A stretch of DNA of 64,000 nt from Myxococcales bacterium (lineage in GTDB: Bacteria; Myxococcota_A; Polyangia; Polyangiales; Polyangiaceae): contig JACPVJ010000126.1 of assembly GCA_016191785.1 (NCBI GenBank), positions 1 through 64,000 of the forward strand, given 5' to 3'. Both the position numbers and the translations under genes were made by a program. Below are positions 31,669 through 39,518 of this stretch, in pieces; within the stretch, counting starts at the first letter, position 1; each line of letters opens with the position of its first letter. The notes beneath the pieces are model-generated. The model worked only from the letters and a program-made list of their open reading frames with translations, ran no database searches and was not told the DNA's origin.

Positions 31669-31890
31669 TCAAGTTCTTTTCGTGACCCCTTGGGGTTGAG
31701 GGGTGAGCGCCCGAGCGTGCCAAGCTCGGCGTGTGGGCAGGCGCCGGCGGTAGAGCGCCTGGTGGTCCCACTGCGTTCCGGTCGCCATGCTGATGTGGTT
31801 GTTCCCATTCCAGCGGGTCTCTTCCTCCCAGTGCTTGCTCGCGTTGTCGGTGTCCACGATCGTCCCGTCAGGCATGCTGTACTTGCTCAT
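31669..31890 (-). CDS. small protein, start of a larger conserved family, probably shortened
   Basis: 73 residues. The first 48 residues (SKYSMPDGTIVDTDNASKHW, then WNGNNHIS and SQ-like TQWDHQALYR) resemble the start of a small bacterial family of about 100 residues that continues with an aromatic-rich end. Here the frame passes instead into Arg/Thr-rich sequence and stops. It may be shortened by a frameshift, or simply diverged. Function unknown. Confidence 0.45.
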   Translation of the reverse strand: MSKYSMPDGTIVDTDNASKHWEEETRWNGNNHISMATGTQWDHQALYRRRLPTRRAWHARALTPQPQGVTKRT

Positions 31891-32009
31891 TCGGTCCTCG
31901 TTCTCCGGCGCACGGTGGCGCCTTCGATGCGGCAGGCAGGGAGCGACATGCCCTCGGCCCCGCTCACTGCTCGCGACGCGGGGTCACGGGCACGGAGCGA
32001 GGTCCGAGG

Positions 32010-32246
32010 TCAGGTCCGCCGCGGCGAGAACGGCCAGATGTCGAGCAAGTCCGCCAGCGCGACGACCAGCGACCCGAGGTCGCCCCGGCAGAGGCGCAGC
32101 GTGTCGCAGAGCACGAATTCCCCGCTGCGAGCGCAATAGCCACGCTGGATGACGAGCAAGCTGTGCCGCTTCTCGACGCGGAGCCTATACTCGGTCGTGC
32201 CGTAGCGCCCGCGCACCACGCGGACAGCGGGAAGCGCGCGGGTCAC
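32010..32246 (-). CDS. small protein coupled to the integrase 3' end
   Basis: 78 residues from GTG 32246, whose GTGA overlaps the stop of the displaced integrase segment. AGGAGGGG lies just upstream, inside the integrase coding sequence. Beta-rich pattern (RYGTTEYRLRVEKRHSLLVI, FVLCDTLRLCRGD). The coupling shows that the upstream frame is truly translated in the circular state. Function unknown. Confidence 0.55.
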   Translation of the reverse strand: MTRALPAVRVVRGRYGTTEYRLRVEKRHSLLVIQRGYCARSGEFVLCDTLRLCRGDLGSLVVALADLLDIWPFSPRRT

Positions 32247-32503
32247 TTCCCCCTCCTGGCCCGTTCGGACTCGAGATCCACTACCGAGCTCCGCGCCTTG
32301 CGCCGCGCCTCGAGCTCCCGCGCCAACACCTCGCACACCGTCCACTGACCCGCCGCGCTCGCGCGCTCGAGGGCAGTGGCGATGGCCGCTTCGACGGCGT
32401 CCTGATTGCCCCCGGAATGCCCCGCCGAAGCCCCTGCTCGTTCCCCTTCGGCGATCGGCGCGTCAGCAATCTCGCGCTCTTGCGGAATCTCTGCGGCTTC
32501 GAT
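32243..32503 (-). pseudogene. int (3' part): displaced 3' end of the element B integrase (86 codons)
   Basis: The open frame enters from the 44-bp core in the same phase as the integrase at the other end, and codes IEAAEIPQEREIADAP...ELEARRKARSSVVDL and stops at 32243. The frame upstream of the core here belongs to host DNA and has no start of its own fit for this product. It becomes the proper C-terminus of the integrase when the element circularises. The helical, basic sequence suits a C-terminal regulatory tail. It is 'broken' only in the integrated state. Confidence 0.85.
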
Positions 32504-32547
32504 CGGATTTTGAATCCGCCGCGTCTGCCAATTCCGCCACTTCGGCT
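32504..32547 (-). repeat. attR of element B (orphan 5' half of tRNA-Leu)
   Basis: 44 bp identical to 24967-25010. It is the original tRNA 5' half, now cut off after the anticodon loop. The host's own tRNA promoter remains next to it. Confidence 0.9.
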
Positions 32548-32600
32548 GGGGAGCGAGGTCTATAACCGATCTCGTTTCGATTTCCCAGCGGGTCATCGGC
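32548..32600 (-). promoter_or_regulatory. probable native promoter of tRNA-Leu, now separated from the tRNA
   Basis: On the minus strand TATAGA (32559-32564) lies 12 bases before the tRNA 5' end, at the right place for a -10 box. A -35 match is weak (TGGGAA region). It now reads into the orphan tRNA half and the displaced integrase end. Confidence 0.35.
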
Positions 32601-32638
32601 TGGCCGAAGGCCGACGGGTCAGGTAGCTTCGCGGGCCC

Positions 32639-33226
32639 ATGGCGCGGCGCCCGACCCCCGGCGGATCTCGCGGCCCTCAGCCGTTGGGCCAGCTGCTCAC
32701 GGTCGCGCGACAGACCGCCGCGCGGCGCGCGGGCGTGGCGCTCGATCGTGAGACCTGGCGCGAAGTGGCGGGCGCGCGGATCGCTCAGCGCTCGGCGCCC
32801 GGCAGCCTCGAGGGCGGGGTGCTCGAGGTGACGGTCGCCTCCCCGGTCTGGGCGCAAGAGCTCTCGTTTTTGGCCGAAGACATCGTCGGCAAGCTGCGCG
32901 AGCGCGGGGTGGCCGTCACCCGCATTCGCTTTCGCACCGGCAAGGTCGAGGCCGCGGCGCCGCGTGAGCCGGCGCCACGGCGGGCGAAGCCCATCGAGCT
33001 GCCCGAGGACGCGAAGCAGCGCCTTGCCCAGATCGACGATCCGGAGCTGCGAGAGGTGATCGCCCGGGCGATGGGACAGTCCCTGGCCAACCAGGCCCAG
33101 GCAGGCAAACCGGAGCTCAAGCCAGCCGCTCGAGCCCCTCGATCCGCTGCGCCAGGAAGCGCTCGTTCGGACCGAGACGCGCCGAAACCGAGCGGAGCAC
33201 GGCGACGTAATCGCGAAGAAGACTGA
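32639..33226 (+). CDS. DUF721 (DciA-like) protein
   Basis: 195 residues. The DUF721/DciA core spans about 12-105 (LGQLLTVARQTAARR, then W.EVAG.RIA..S.P, VLEVTVASPVWAQELSFL). DciA proteins help load the replicative helicase DnaB in bacteria lacking DnaC. The C-terminal 90 residues are basic and low-complexity. The last 110 bases overlap the convergent FHA gene. Assignment to the domain is good; the loading role is inferred from the family. Confidence 0.75.
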   Translation: MARRPTPGGSRGPQPLGQLLTVARQTAARRAGVALDRETWREVAGARIAQRSAPGSLEGGVLEVTVASPVWAQELSFLAEDIVGKLRERGVAVTRIRFRTGKVEAAAPREPAPRRAKPIELPEDAKQRLAQIDDPELREVIARAMGQSLANQAQAGKPELKPAARAPRSAAPGSARSDRDAPKPSGARRRNREED

Positions 33227-34010
33227 GGTTCACGCTCGAGGCCTGGCGCATCAAGGTGTAGAGCTGCTCGACCACCGCGCCCGGCAGCGGACGCTTGCAG
33301 ACGGTGTAGAGCGCGAAGGCGTAGTCGATCCACTCGCCCTTGCGGGTCGCCGCCGCGAGCTTCATCGCGTACGCCACTGCCTTTTCGGCCGCCTCGGCGC
33401 TGGCGGCGTTCGCCTTCTGCGCGCCGGCCAAGTAGTTGCGGAGGTACGGCCCGATGATGCGCTCGGCCTCGTCCCCCCGCCCGAGCGCGAGCACCTTGTC
33501 CACGACGCCGCCGAGCAACGACAGCGCGTCGCCCTGGTGCGTGGGCTCGGACTCGTCGTCGCGCCGGGCCTGGATCGCGATCGGGGATTCGATTCCCACG
33601 AGCGTCTCGGCAGACAGTCGCCCAGTGGGTGACTCGGGCAAGAGCGACGGCGCGTGGATCGCGACCACGCTGATCTCTTGCTGGCCGATCATGATCTTGT
33701 CGCCGTCCGCCAGTGACTGCCGACCATTGACCCGGATGCCATTGACGAACGCGCCGTTGACGCTGCCCAGATCGACCAACGTCGCTCGCCCCTCGCTGAC
33801 CTCGACCTCGGCGTGCTTGCGCGAGACCAGCGCGTCGTCCAGCACCAGCTGACAGCCCGTCCCGCGACCGATCACCAGCGTGCCGGGCCGGAGCTCGAAG
33901 CGATGGCCGCGGTACACCAGCGAAAAGCGGACGGATCCCTCGGAGATCACCGGCTCGTTGATCGTCGGTTCGGTGCGTCTGCCGTCACTCACGGTGTACC
34001 GAAGGACCAT
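33117..34010 (-). CDS. FHA domain protein 1
   Basis: 297 residues from ATG 34010 (34028 is possible). The FHA domain occupies about 25-115 with GRGTGCQLVL, SRKHAEV and DLGSVNGAFVNG, the phosphothreonine-binding loops. A helical domain of about 110 residues at the C-terminus (KVLALGRGDEAERIIGPYLR) recurs in the next two genes. Third of three tandem minus-strand paralogues. Probably a reader of Ser/Thr kinase signalling. Confidence 0.85.
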   Translation of the reverse strand: MVLRYTVSDGRRTEPTINEPVISEGSVRFSLVYRGHRFELRPGTLVIGRGTGCQLVLDDALVSRKHAEVEVSEGRATLVDLGSVNGAFVNGIRVNGRQSLADGDKIMIGQQEISVVAIHAPSLLPESPTGRLSAETLVGIESPIAIQARRDDESEPTHQGDALSLLGGVVDKVLALGRGDEAERIIGPYLRNYLAGAQKANAASAEAAEKAVAYAMKLAAATRKGEWIDYAFALYTVCKRPLPGAVVEQLYTLMRQASSVNLSLLRDYVAVLRSVSARLGPNERFLAQRIEGLERLA

Positions 34011-34046
34011 AGCCGACCTCACCGGCATTTCCAGCGGGTTCGAGCC

Positions 34047-34793
34047 TCAGCGGGCCGCCGCGACGCGCTCGAGGCCTTCGATCCGGCTCACCAGGAAGCG
34101 CTCGCTCGGGCCCAGGTCGGGCGCCATCGAGCGGAGACCCTCGACGTACCGCCGGAGGGACGACAGATCGATCGCGCCCACCTTGCGCAGGGCCTCGTGC
34201 AGCGCGTCCACCACGGGTCCCGGAAGCGGGCTCGCGAGCGCCAGGTACAAACGCACCACGTAGTCGACCCAACTGCCCTTGCCCGTGGTCAGCGCCAGGC
34301 GCGTCGCGAAGGCCGCAGCCTGGGCGTTGGTCTCGGCGTCCGCGGGCTTCCCCGCTTCGGCCCGCGTCAGTATTTCTTCCAGCGGCGCGGCCAAGACCCG
34401 CTCGGCCTCGTCGGCGCGGCCGAGCCCGAACGCCTTGTCGGCCAGCGTCCCCATCACTCCGAACACCGAGAATCGCGCGGTCGGCGCGGCGCGGGCCCGC
34501 GACTGGGGCGCCGGAGCGTCCCCCACGAGCGAGAGCTCTTGGCTTCCGATCTTGATGCGATCGCCGGGCTTCAGCGCTTGCCGGCCAGAGACGCGTGCGT
34601 CGTTCACCGACACGCCGTTGCGGCTGCCCAGATCCTCGATGCTCACCCCTGCTTCGGTCACGATCAGCACGGCGTGCTGGCGCGACACCAACGGGTCGTC
34701 GATCGCGAGCTCGGCGTTCGCCGCCCTACCGATCACGAAGCGCCCGGGCCGCAGCGAAATGTGGTGCTGCCCGTACAGGATGACGTAGCTCAT
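34047..34793 (-). CDS. FHA domain protein 2
   Basis: 248 residues. N-terminal FHA (GRAANAELAI, SRQHAVLIV, DLGSRNGVSVND) at about 1-90, then the helical domain (KAFGLGRADEAERVLAAPL). It starts two bases after the stop of FHA protein 3, so the three form one operon. Cytoplasmic adaptor in kinase signalling by family. Confidence 0.87.
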   Translation of the reverse strand: MSYVILYGQHHISLRPGRFVIGRAANAELAIDDPLVSRQHAVLIVTEAGVSIEDLGSRNGVSVNDARVSGRQALKPGDRIKIGSQELSLVGDAPAPQSRARAAPTARFSVFGVMGTLADKAFGLGRADEAERVLAAPLEEILTRAEAGKPADAETNAQAAAFATRLALTTGKGSWVDYVVRLYLALASPLPGPVVDALHEALRKVGAIDLSSLRRYVEGLRSMAPDLGPSERFLVSRIEGLERVAAAR

Positions 34794-35669
34794 TCAGCCG
34801 TCGGGGGGCGTGAGTGAGAGCGACTCGATCGAGCTGAAACCCGCGCGGTCTTCTTCGCTCGGTCCGCCCCGGGCGGTGACGCTCTCGAGCACGCGGTTCG
34901 CGGCCGGCGCCAGGGATTTGCGCGCGAGGGGCGGCAGCGTGGAGAGCCGCTCCGCGATGCTCGGATGGGGGACCAGCCCGAGGGTCGCGTAGACGTCGAG
35001 CAGCCAGTTCCCCCACTCGGCGTCCTTGCGCTCTTCGGCCAACCGCGCGGCGGCCTCGGCCAAGCGGTCGAGGTGCTCGCGCTCCACGGGGTGCCCGTCG
35101 CGCACTCGCTCTTCGATGTTCGCGTGGGAGCGGCGCAGCATCCGATCGACGTCGTCCCACCGGTGGAGCGACGCAGCGCGGTGCAGGACCTCGACCAGGA
35201 GATCGAGCGTCCAGTTGCGGTTGGGCTCGCCGATGACGCCGCTCACCGTGTCCTCGTCCATGCGCTCGCGAGAGCCACAGCTCGGGCACTGTGGAGATTC
35301 CATCGGGTAGGGCAGCCCGCAGGCGGCGCAGTGGCACATGAACCCGGTCGCACGCGTCCCGACGCTGGGCCCGGTCTTGGCCGTGGCGCGCACCGCACAG
35401 AAGACCAGCTCCTGGGTGCCGATCCGCACCCGGTCGCCGTCGCTCAGCTCGGCGATGCCGCGCACGCTGCGGCCATTGATGATCAACCCGTTTCGCGAGC
35501 CCAGGTCCTCGACCGTCGCGCGCTTGCCCTCGAGGCGGAAGCGGGCGTGCTGGCGCGAGACCAAGGGGTCCTCGATGGTCACGTGGCAGGTGGCGCTCCG
35601 CCCGACCAAGGTGTCACCTTGGGGAAGATCGATTTCCTGCAGCAAGAACCTGAGTCGGTAACGGCTCAC
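34794..35669 (-). CDS. FHA domain protein 3 with zinc ribbon
   Basis: 291 residues. FHA at 1-90 (GRSATCHVTI, SRQHARF, DLGSRNGLIING), then CHCAACGLPYPMESPQCPSCG, a four-Cys zinc ribbon at about 112-135, then the shared helical domain (RWDDVDRMLRRSHANIEERV). First gene of the FHA operon. Zinc-ribbon-FHA fusions are typical of myxobacteria. Confidence 0.87.
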   Translation of the reverse strand: MSRYRLRFLLQEIDLPQGDTLVGRSATCHVTIEDPLVSRQHARFRLEGKRATVEDLGSRNGLIINGRSVRGIAELSDGDRVRIGTQELVFCAVRATAKTGPSVGTRATGFMCHCAACGLPYPMESPQCPSCGSRERMDEDTVSGVIGEPNRNWTLDLLVEVLHRAASLHRWDDVDRMLRRSHANIEERVRDGHPVEREHLDRLAEAAARLAEERKDAEWGNWLLDVYATLGLVPHPSIAERLSTLPPLARKSLAPAANRVLESVTARGGPSEEDRAGFSSIESLSLTPPDG

Positions 35670-35746
35670 CAGAGATTCCGCCTAGCTTCCCGCTACGTTA
35701 GCGGTCTCTCTGGCCCAGGTCAAAAGGCATACCCTTGCCCACACCG

Positions 35747-36175
35747 TCAACGCGGCTCGACGGAGAGCAAGCGCAGCAGGCGGAACACCAAGCGTGGGTG
35801 CGAGGTCAACCCGTAGATCTTGAGCTTTCCGGCCCGAAGCGCCCCGAGCACGTGCGCGAGCGAGCGCCCCGAATCGACGAGGCCCCGAGCCGGTACGGCG
35901 GGCAACTCCGAGAGCGCATCGAGCCCGCGGGTGATGCCTCGAAGGGTCACGGTCGGAACGCCGATCAAGCCCTCGTGGATGGTGAGGCGCCCGAAGTCGA
36001 ACCGCAGCGTGAGCGCCGTGTCGGCGTCGTCGGCGACGATACCGACGGCGCCCCGCATGCGATCGAAATCACGGCGCAGCGCCGGCTGGGAGATCGCGGT
36101 ACGCACCCGCTCGGCGATCTGCCGGGCCAGCGGGACATGGTCCGCACCCAAGGCAAGATCGACGACCGGCTCCAC
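35747..36175 (-). CDS. SCP2-like sterol-binding-type protein
   Basis: 142 residues from GTG 36175; the frame is open further upstream but lacks a good start there. LRFDFGRLTIHEGLIGVPTV and LKIYGLTSHPRLVFRLLRL resemble the SCP2-like beta-sheet and terminal helix of small lipid-binding proteins. A lipid-carrier role is inferred. It diverges from the next gene. Confidence 0.6.
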   Translation of the reverse strand: MEPVVDLALGADHVPLARQIAERVRTAISQPALRRDFDRMRGAVGIVADDADTALTLRFDFGRLTIHEGLIGVPTVTLRGITRGLDALSELPAVPARGLVDSGRSLAHVLGALRAGKLKIYGLTSHPRLVFRLLRLLSVEPR

Positions 36176-36256
36176 GTCGCCGGGGGTATCCCCCGCCGGG
36201 CTCCCGGTCAAGGGCTTGCGGACCGACGGACCGATGGGCTTCCATGCAGGCCCTCG

Positions 36257-36976
36257 ATGGCAACGCGGTACCGATCCGGTTGGGTCTTCCTGGCGGCCCT
36301 GGGAGCAGCCGGCGCCGGCGCGCCGCCCCCCCAAGATGCTGGCGCAGACGGCGACGCCTCGGCCGACGCGTCGAGCGAGGCGTCGGTCGAGACGCCGCCC
36401 GCACCGGCCGCCGCCGCAGATGCCTCTGCCCCACCCGCCACGGTCGAGGCGGGTCCGGGCCCCGCGAAGAAAGGGGACGGCGCGGCCCCCGATCCACTCA
36501 GCACGGCCTACGTCCACCTGTTCGCCGACTATCCGGACGCGGTGCTCGAGCTCAAGAGCTACGTGGACGACGGTGAATGGAAGGTGGCCTGCCGCGCGCC
36601 CTGCGATCAGACGTTGCGCGTCGAGGGGATGGACGCGCGAGTCTCGGCCCGCGGGATGTCCACCTCGAACCCGTTCCGGATCGACGCCGGCCGGGGCACC
36701 GCGAACCTGAAGGTGGTGGGGGGCAGCGAGGGGTCCCGCAAGATCGGTACGATCGGCTTCGCCGCGGGCATCCCCGTGTCGCTGCTCGGCATGGGGCTCT
36801 GGGGCTACGGCAAGGTCGAGGACAAGCCGGGGCTCCGCGCCGCGGGCCTCGTCACGCTCGGGGTCGGCGCGGTGATGGTGCTCGGCTCGTTGCCGTTCTT
36901 GAGCGCGGGCAGCACCCGCGTTCGCGACGCCAAGGGCAAGACCATCGCGGCGAGGTTCGACCCGCCGCGACTCTGA
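36257..36976 (+). CDS. membrane protein with PEGA-like repeat region
   Basis: 239 residues. Signal-like N-terminus (WVFLAALGAAGAGA), then an Asp/Ala/Pro-rich linker to about 75. A beta-rich domain (AVLELKSYVDDGEWKVACRAPC) resembles PEGA-type domains. Two membrane helices lie at about 165-185 and 193-215. Such proteins are common envelope proteins of myxobacteria. Function unknown. Confidence 0.6.
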   Translation: MATRYRSGWVFLAALGAAGAGAPPPQDAGADGDASADASSEASVETPPAPAAAADASAPPATVEAGPGPAKKGDGAAPDPLSTAYVHLFADYPDAVLELKSYVDDGEWKVACRAPCDQTLRVEGMDARVSARGMSTSNPFRIDAGRGTANLKVVGGSEGSRKIGTIGFAAGIPVSLLGMGLWGYGKVEDKPGLRAAGLVTLGVGAVMVLGSLPFLSAGSTRVRDAKGKTIAARFDPPRL

Positions 36977-36977
36977 T

Positions 36978-38060
36978 TCAGCGGCCCTTCTGGAACTCGG
37001 TCATCAGATCGACCAGCCCCTGCACCCACTCTTTGCTGCAGGCGTTGTAGATGCTGGCGCGGATGCCGCCCACGGAGCGGTGACCCTTGAGCCCGACCAT
37101 CTTACGGCGGCTCGCCTCGGCCAGGAACTCGGCCTCGAGCGCCTCGGTGGGCAGCGTGAATACCACGTTCATGGTCGAGCGGCTGTCCTTGTCGACCGGG
37201 CAGCGATAGAAGTCCGGCCGCGCATCGATCGCCGAGTAGAGCAGCGCCGCCTTCTCGCGGTTGTGCTTCTCCATGCCTGCGAGCCCACCCGCTTGCTTCA
37301 CCGCGTCGAGCACGTTGCGCAAGAGGTACACGCCGAAGGTCGGGGGCGTGTTGTAGAGCGAGTTGTTCTCGGCGTGGGTCCGGTACTGGAAGATCACCGG
37401 GATGTCCTTCCGCCCGGCCGCGGTCAGCGCCTTGTCGATGATCACCAGCGTGACGCCCGAGGGGCCCAGGTTCTTCTGCGCGCCGGCGTAGATCAGGCCG
37501 AACTTCGCGACGTCGATCGGCTTCCACATGATGTCGCTCGACATGTCGGCGACCAGGGGCACCTTGCCGGTATCGGGGAACGACTGGAACTGCGTCCCGA
37601 AGATGGTGTTGTTGCTGGTGACGTGCGCGTACGCGGCGTCCGCGTCCAGCTCGAGCTCGCTCGGCTTGGGGATGCGGGTGAACTTCTTGTCCACCTCGGT
37701 CGAGCCGGCCACGCGGACCTTGCCCAGCACCTTGCCCTCTTTGTAGGCCTTCTGCGACCATGCCCCGGTCAGCACGTAGTCGGCGCTCTTGCCGGCCTCG
37801 AGCAGGTTCATCGGAACCATGGCGAACTGCTGACTCGCCCCGCCCTGCAAGAGGAGCACGTCGTAGCTGTCGGGCACGCCCAAGAGCTCGCGCACCAGCG
37901 CGATGGCCTGGTTGTGGATCGCCTCGTAGGTCTTCCCACGATGGCTGTGCTCCATGATGCTCATGCCCGTCGACTCGACGTCGAGCAACTCGCGGGCAGC
38001 GCGTTCGAGGGCCGAAAGGGGAAGCGCCGCCGGTCCGGCGTTGAAGTTCATCGCTCGCAT
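36978..38060 (-). CDS. serC: phosphoserine aminotransferase
   Basis: 360 residues, the usual length. [11 protein letters not shown] starts the protein as in all SerC. The PLP lysine lies in [12 protein letters not shown] (about residue 196). [13 protein letters not shown] and the closing SIYNA are family motifs. It transaminates 3-phosphohydroxypyruvate to phosphoserine in serine synthesis, and can act in pyridoxine synthesis. Next to a DUF1015 gene, a pairing also seen in other bacteria. Confidence 0.95.
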   Translation of the reverse strand: MRAMNFNAGPAALPLSALERAARELLDVESTGMSIMEHSHRGKTYEAIHNQAIALVRELLGVPDSYDVLLLQGGASQQFAMVPMNLLEAGKSADYVLTGAWSQKAYKEGKVLGKVRVAGSTEVDKKFTRIPKPSELELDADAAYAHVTSNNTIFGTQFQSFPDTGKVPLVADMSSDIMWKPIDVAKFGLIYAGAQKNLGPSGVTLVIIDKALTAAGRKDIPVIFQYRTHAENNSLYNTPPTFGVYLLRNVLDAVKQAGGLAGMEKHNREKAALLYSAIDARPDFYRCPVDKDSRSTMNVVFTLPTEALEAEFLAEASRRKMVGLKGHRSVGGIRASIYNACSKEWVQGLVDLMTEFQKGR

Positions 38061-38162
38061 GGGTCAGCTCCACGCGCGGGCGATCGGGCCCGATACGGCT
38101 CGGGCGCGCGACGCACGCGCGAGGCTGACCTACCCCCTGTGCTGCGCCGCGTCAAGGACGCG

Positions 38163-39470
38163 TCAGCTGACGCTGCGAGACGGATCGAGCGTGTGGAAGA
38201 ACAGCCCGGTGGGCACCTTCGGATGGAAGAAGGTCGACTTCTGCGGCATCACCTCACCCGCCTCTGCCACCGCCCGCACCACGTGAACCGGCGTCGGCTT
38301 CATCAGGAAGAGCAGCTGGCTCTCGCCGCTCTCGAGCGAGCTCACGCCGGCGCGTGCGTCTTGCACGTAGCGGATGTTGGTCTTGGCGGCCTGGGCCTCG
38401 GGTGAGATGCCGAGGACGTGCTCGAGCAGACCGTCGTGGAGGAGCGCCACCGCGGTCTGCCGCAGGACCGCCGGCCGCTTGCCCAGCACCGGGTGCGCTT
38501 CGAGATCGACGTCCCGGCGCGCCACCAGCAGGGCCCCACGCCCGTCCGGCGCGACCACGCTGAGCGAGTCGTCCGGCGCGCGAGCAAGGGCCGCCAGCAG
38601 GTCGTCCACGGGGCCGCTGGCCGGCGTCACCGCGAACAGCTCTTCGGCCCGCAGCACCACGGTGGAAAAGTCGGCGAGGGGCAGCGAGTGAACCAACCGG
38701 TGCGTCGGAAACACCAACAGCCCGGGGTCGTCACCGTTGGCCAAGAGCGCCGGGAAGTAGTGGTGCTCGGCCCGCTCGGGGACCCGGTGCCCCGCCGCGC
38801 GAACCTCGGCGTCGATCTCGCCCGAGAGCGCCAGCGCGGTTTCGTAGCGGTGGTGGCCGTCGGCGATCAACAGGCTCGCGTCGGCCAACGCGGCGGCGAC
38901 CCGCACCACGGACGTGGCGCGACTCACCCGCCACAGCCGGTGCTCGACGCCGTCGTCGGTGGCAAACTCGGCGAAGAGCTCGCCGCCGTCGAGCTCGGCG
39001 TCGAGGGCTCGGTCGGGATCCGAGTAGAGCATGAACCCCGGCGAGATCGCGGCGCGCGTCGCGCGCCCGAGCTCGAGCCGATCGACCTTCGGCCCGGTGA
39101 GCGTGCGCTCGTGGGGCAAGATCACCCGCGACGAGTAGGGCTCGAGGCGCACCAGCGCGAAGAACCCGCGGCGAGTGCGGCGAGCGCCGCCGCCCGGCGG
39201 ATCGAAGGTCTGCTCGTAGCGCCAGAAGCCGGGCTGCTTCTCGCGGCGAAGCACGCCACGCGCCTGCCACTCGTTGAGCAGCCGCCGAGCCTCGGCGTAC
39301 TTCTGCGCCCCCTCGCCGCTCGGCAGGTCGATGTGGACCACGTTGTGGGGGTCGCGCGCCGAGAGCGTTTCCCGCAACCCGGGGTCGATCACGTCGTAGG
39401 GCGGCGCCACCACCCGAGGCAAGCGGTCGGACGCGTAGGCGAGCGGAGCGAGCGGAGCGACGTCGACCAT
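38163..39470 (-). CDS. DUF1015 family protein
   Basis: 435 residues. Family motifs: VAPPYDVI near the N-terminus, NVVHIDLP, a long RTRRGFFALVRLE region, ADGHHRYETAL in the middle, and HLLDP-like HTLDP at the end. DUF1015 (SerC-linked) proteins are conserved and often lie beside serC or serA; the biochemical role is not settled. Upstream of serC on the same strand, 102 bases apart. Confidence 0.85.
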   Translation of the reverse strand: MVDVAPLAPLAYASDRLPRVVAPPYDVIDPGLRETLSARDPHNVVHIDLPSGEGAQKYAEARRLLNEWQARGVLRREKQPGFWRYEQTFDPPGGGARRTRRGFFALVRLEPYSSRVILPHERTLTGPKVDRLELGRATRAAISPGFMLYSDPDRALDAELDGGELFAEFATDDGVEHRLWRVSRATSVVRVAAALADASLLIADGHHRYETALALSGEIDAEVRAAGHRVPERAEHHYFPALLANGDDPGLLVFPTHRLVHSLPLADFSTVVLRAEELFAVTPASGPVDDLLAALARAPDDSLSVVAPDGRGALLVARRDVDLEAHPVLGKRPAVLRQTAVALLHDGLLEHVLGISPEAQAAKTNIRYVQDARAGVSSLESGESQLLFLMKPTPVHVVRAVAEAGEVMPQKSTFFHPKVPTGLFFHTLDPSRSVS

Positions 39471-39518
39471 GGCCGGCGATGGTACAGGATGGCCGAAGCG
39501 GCATACAGCGCAGTTTGC

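Larger units (their letters stand above)
24967..32547. mobile_element. integrated element B, candidate phage satellite (about 7.5 kb)
   Basis: Flanked by the 44-bp direct repeat of tRNA-Leu sequence. It encodes a tyrosine recombinase, a P4-type primase-helicase, a small-terminase-like HTH protein, excisionase-like and other small DNA-binding proteins, and one lipoprotein. Virion genes are absent. The gene set is that of P4/PICI-type satellites, though an integrative plasmid is not excluded. Confidence 0.82.

Noticed and set aside
31345-32139. A plus-strand gene in the 31345-32139 region
   Set aside because: It overlaps several coupled minus-strand genes and the tandem repeats and has no family resemblance.
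3945-32547. A single 28.6-kb prophage with two integrases
   Set aside because: Each half has its own exact pair of core repeats at different parts of the tRNA, and each integrase belongs to one half.
32243-32857. The 205-codon frame at 32243-32857 as an independent gene
   Set aside because: Its first part lies opposite the DUF721 gene and the tRNA half; only the last 86 codons make sense, as the integrase end.
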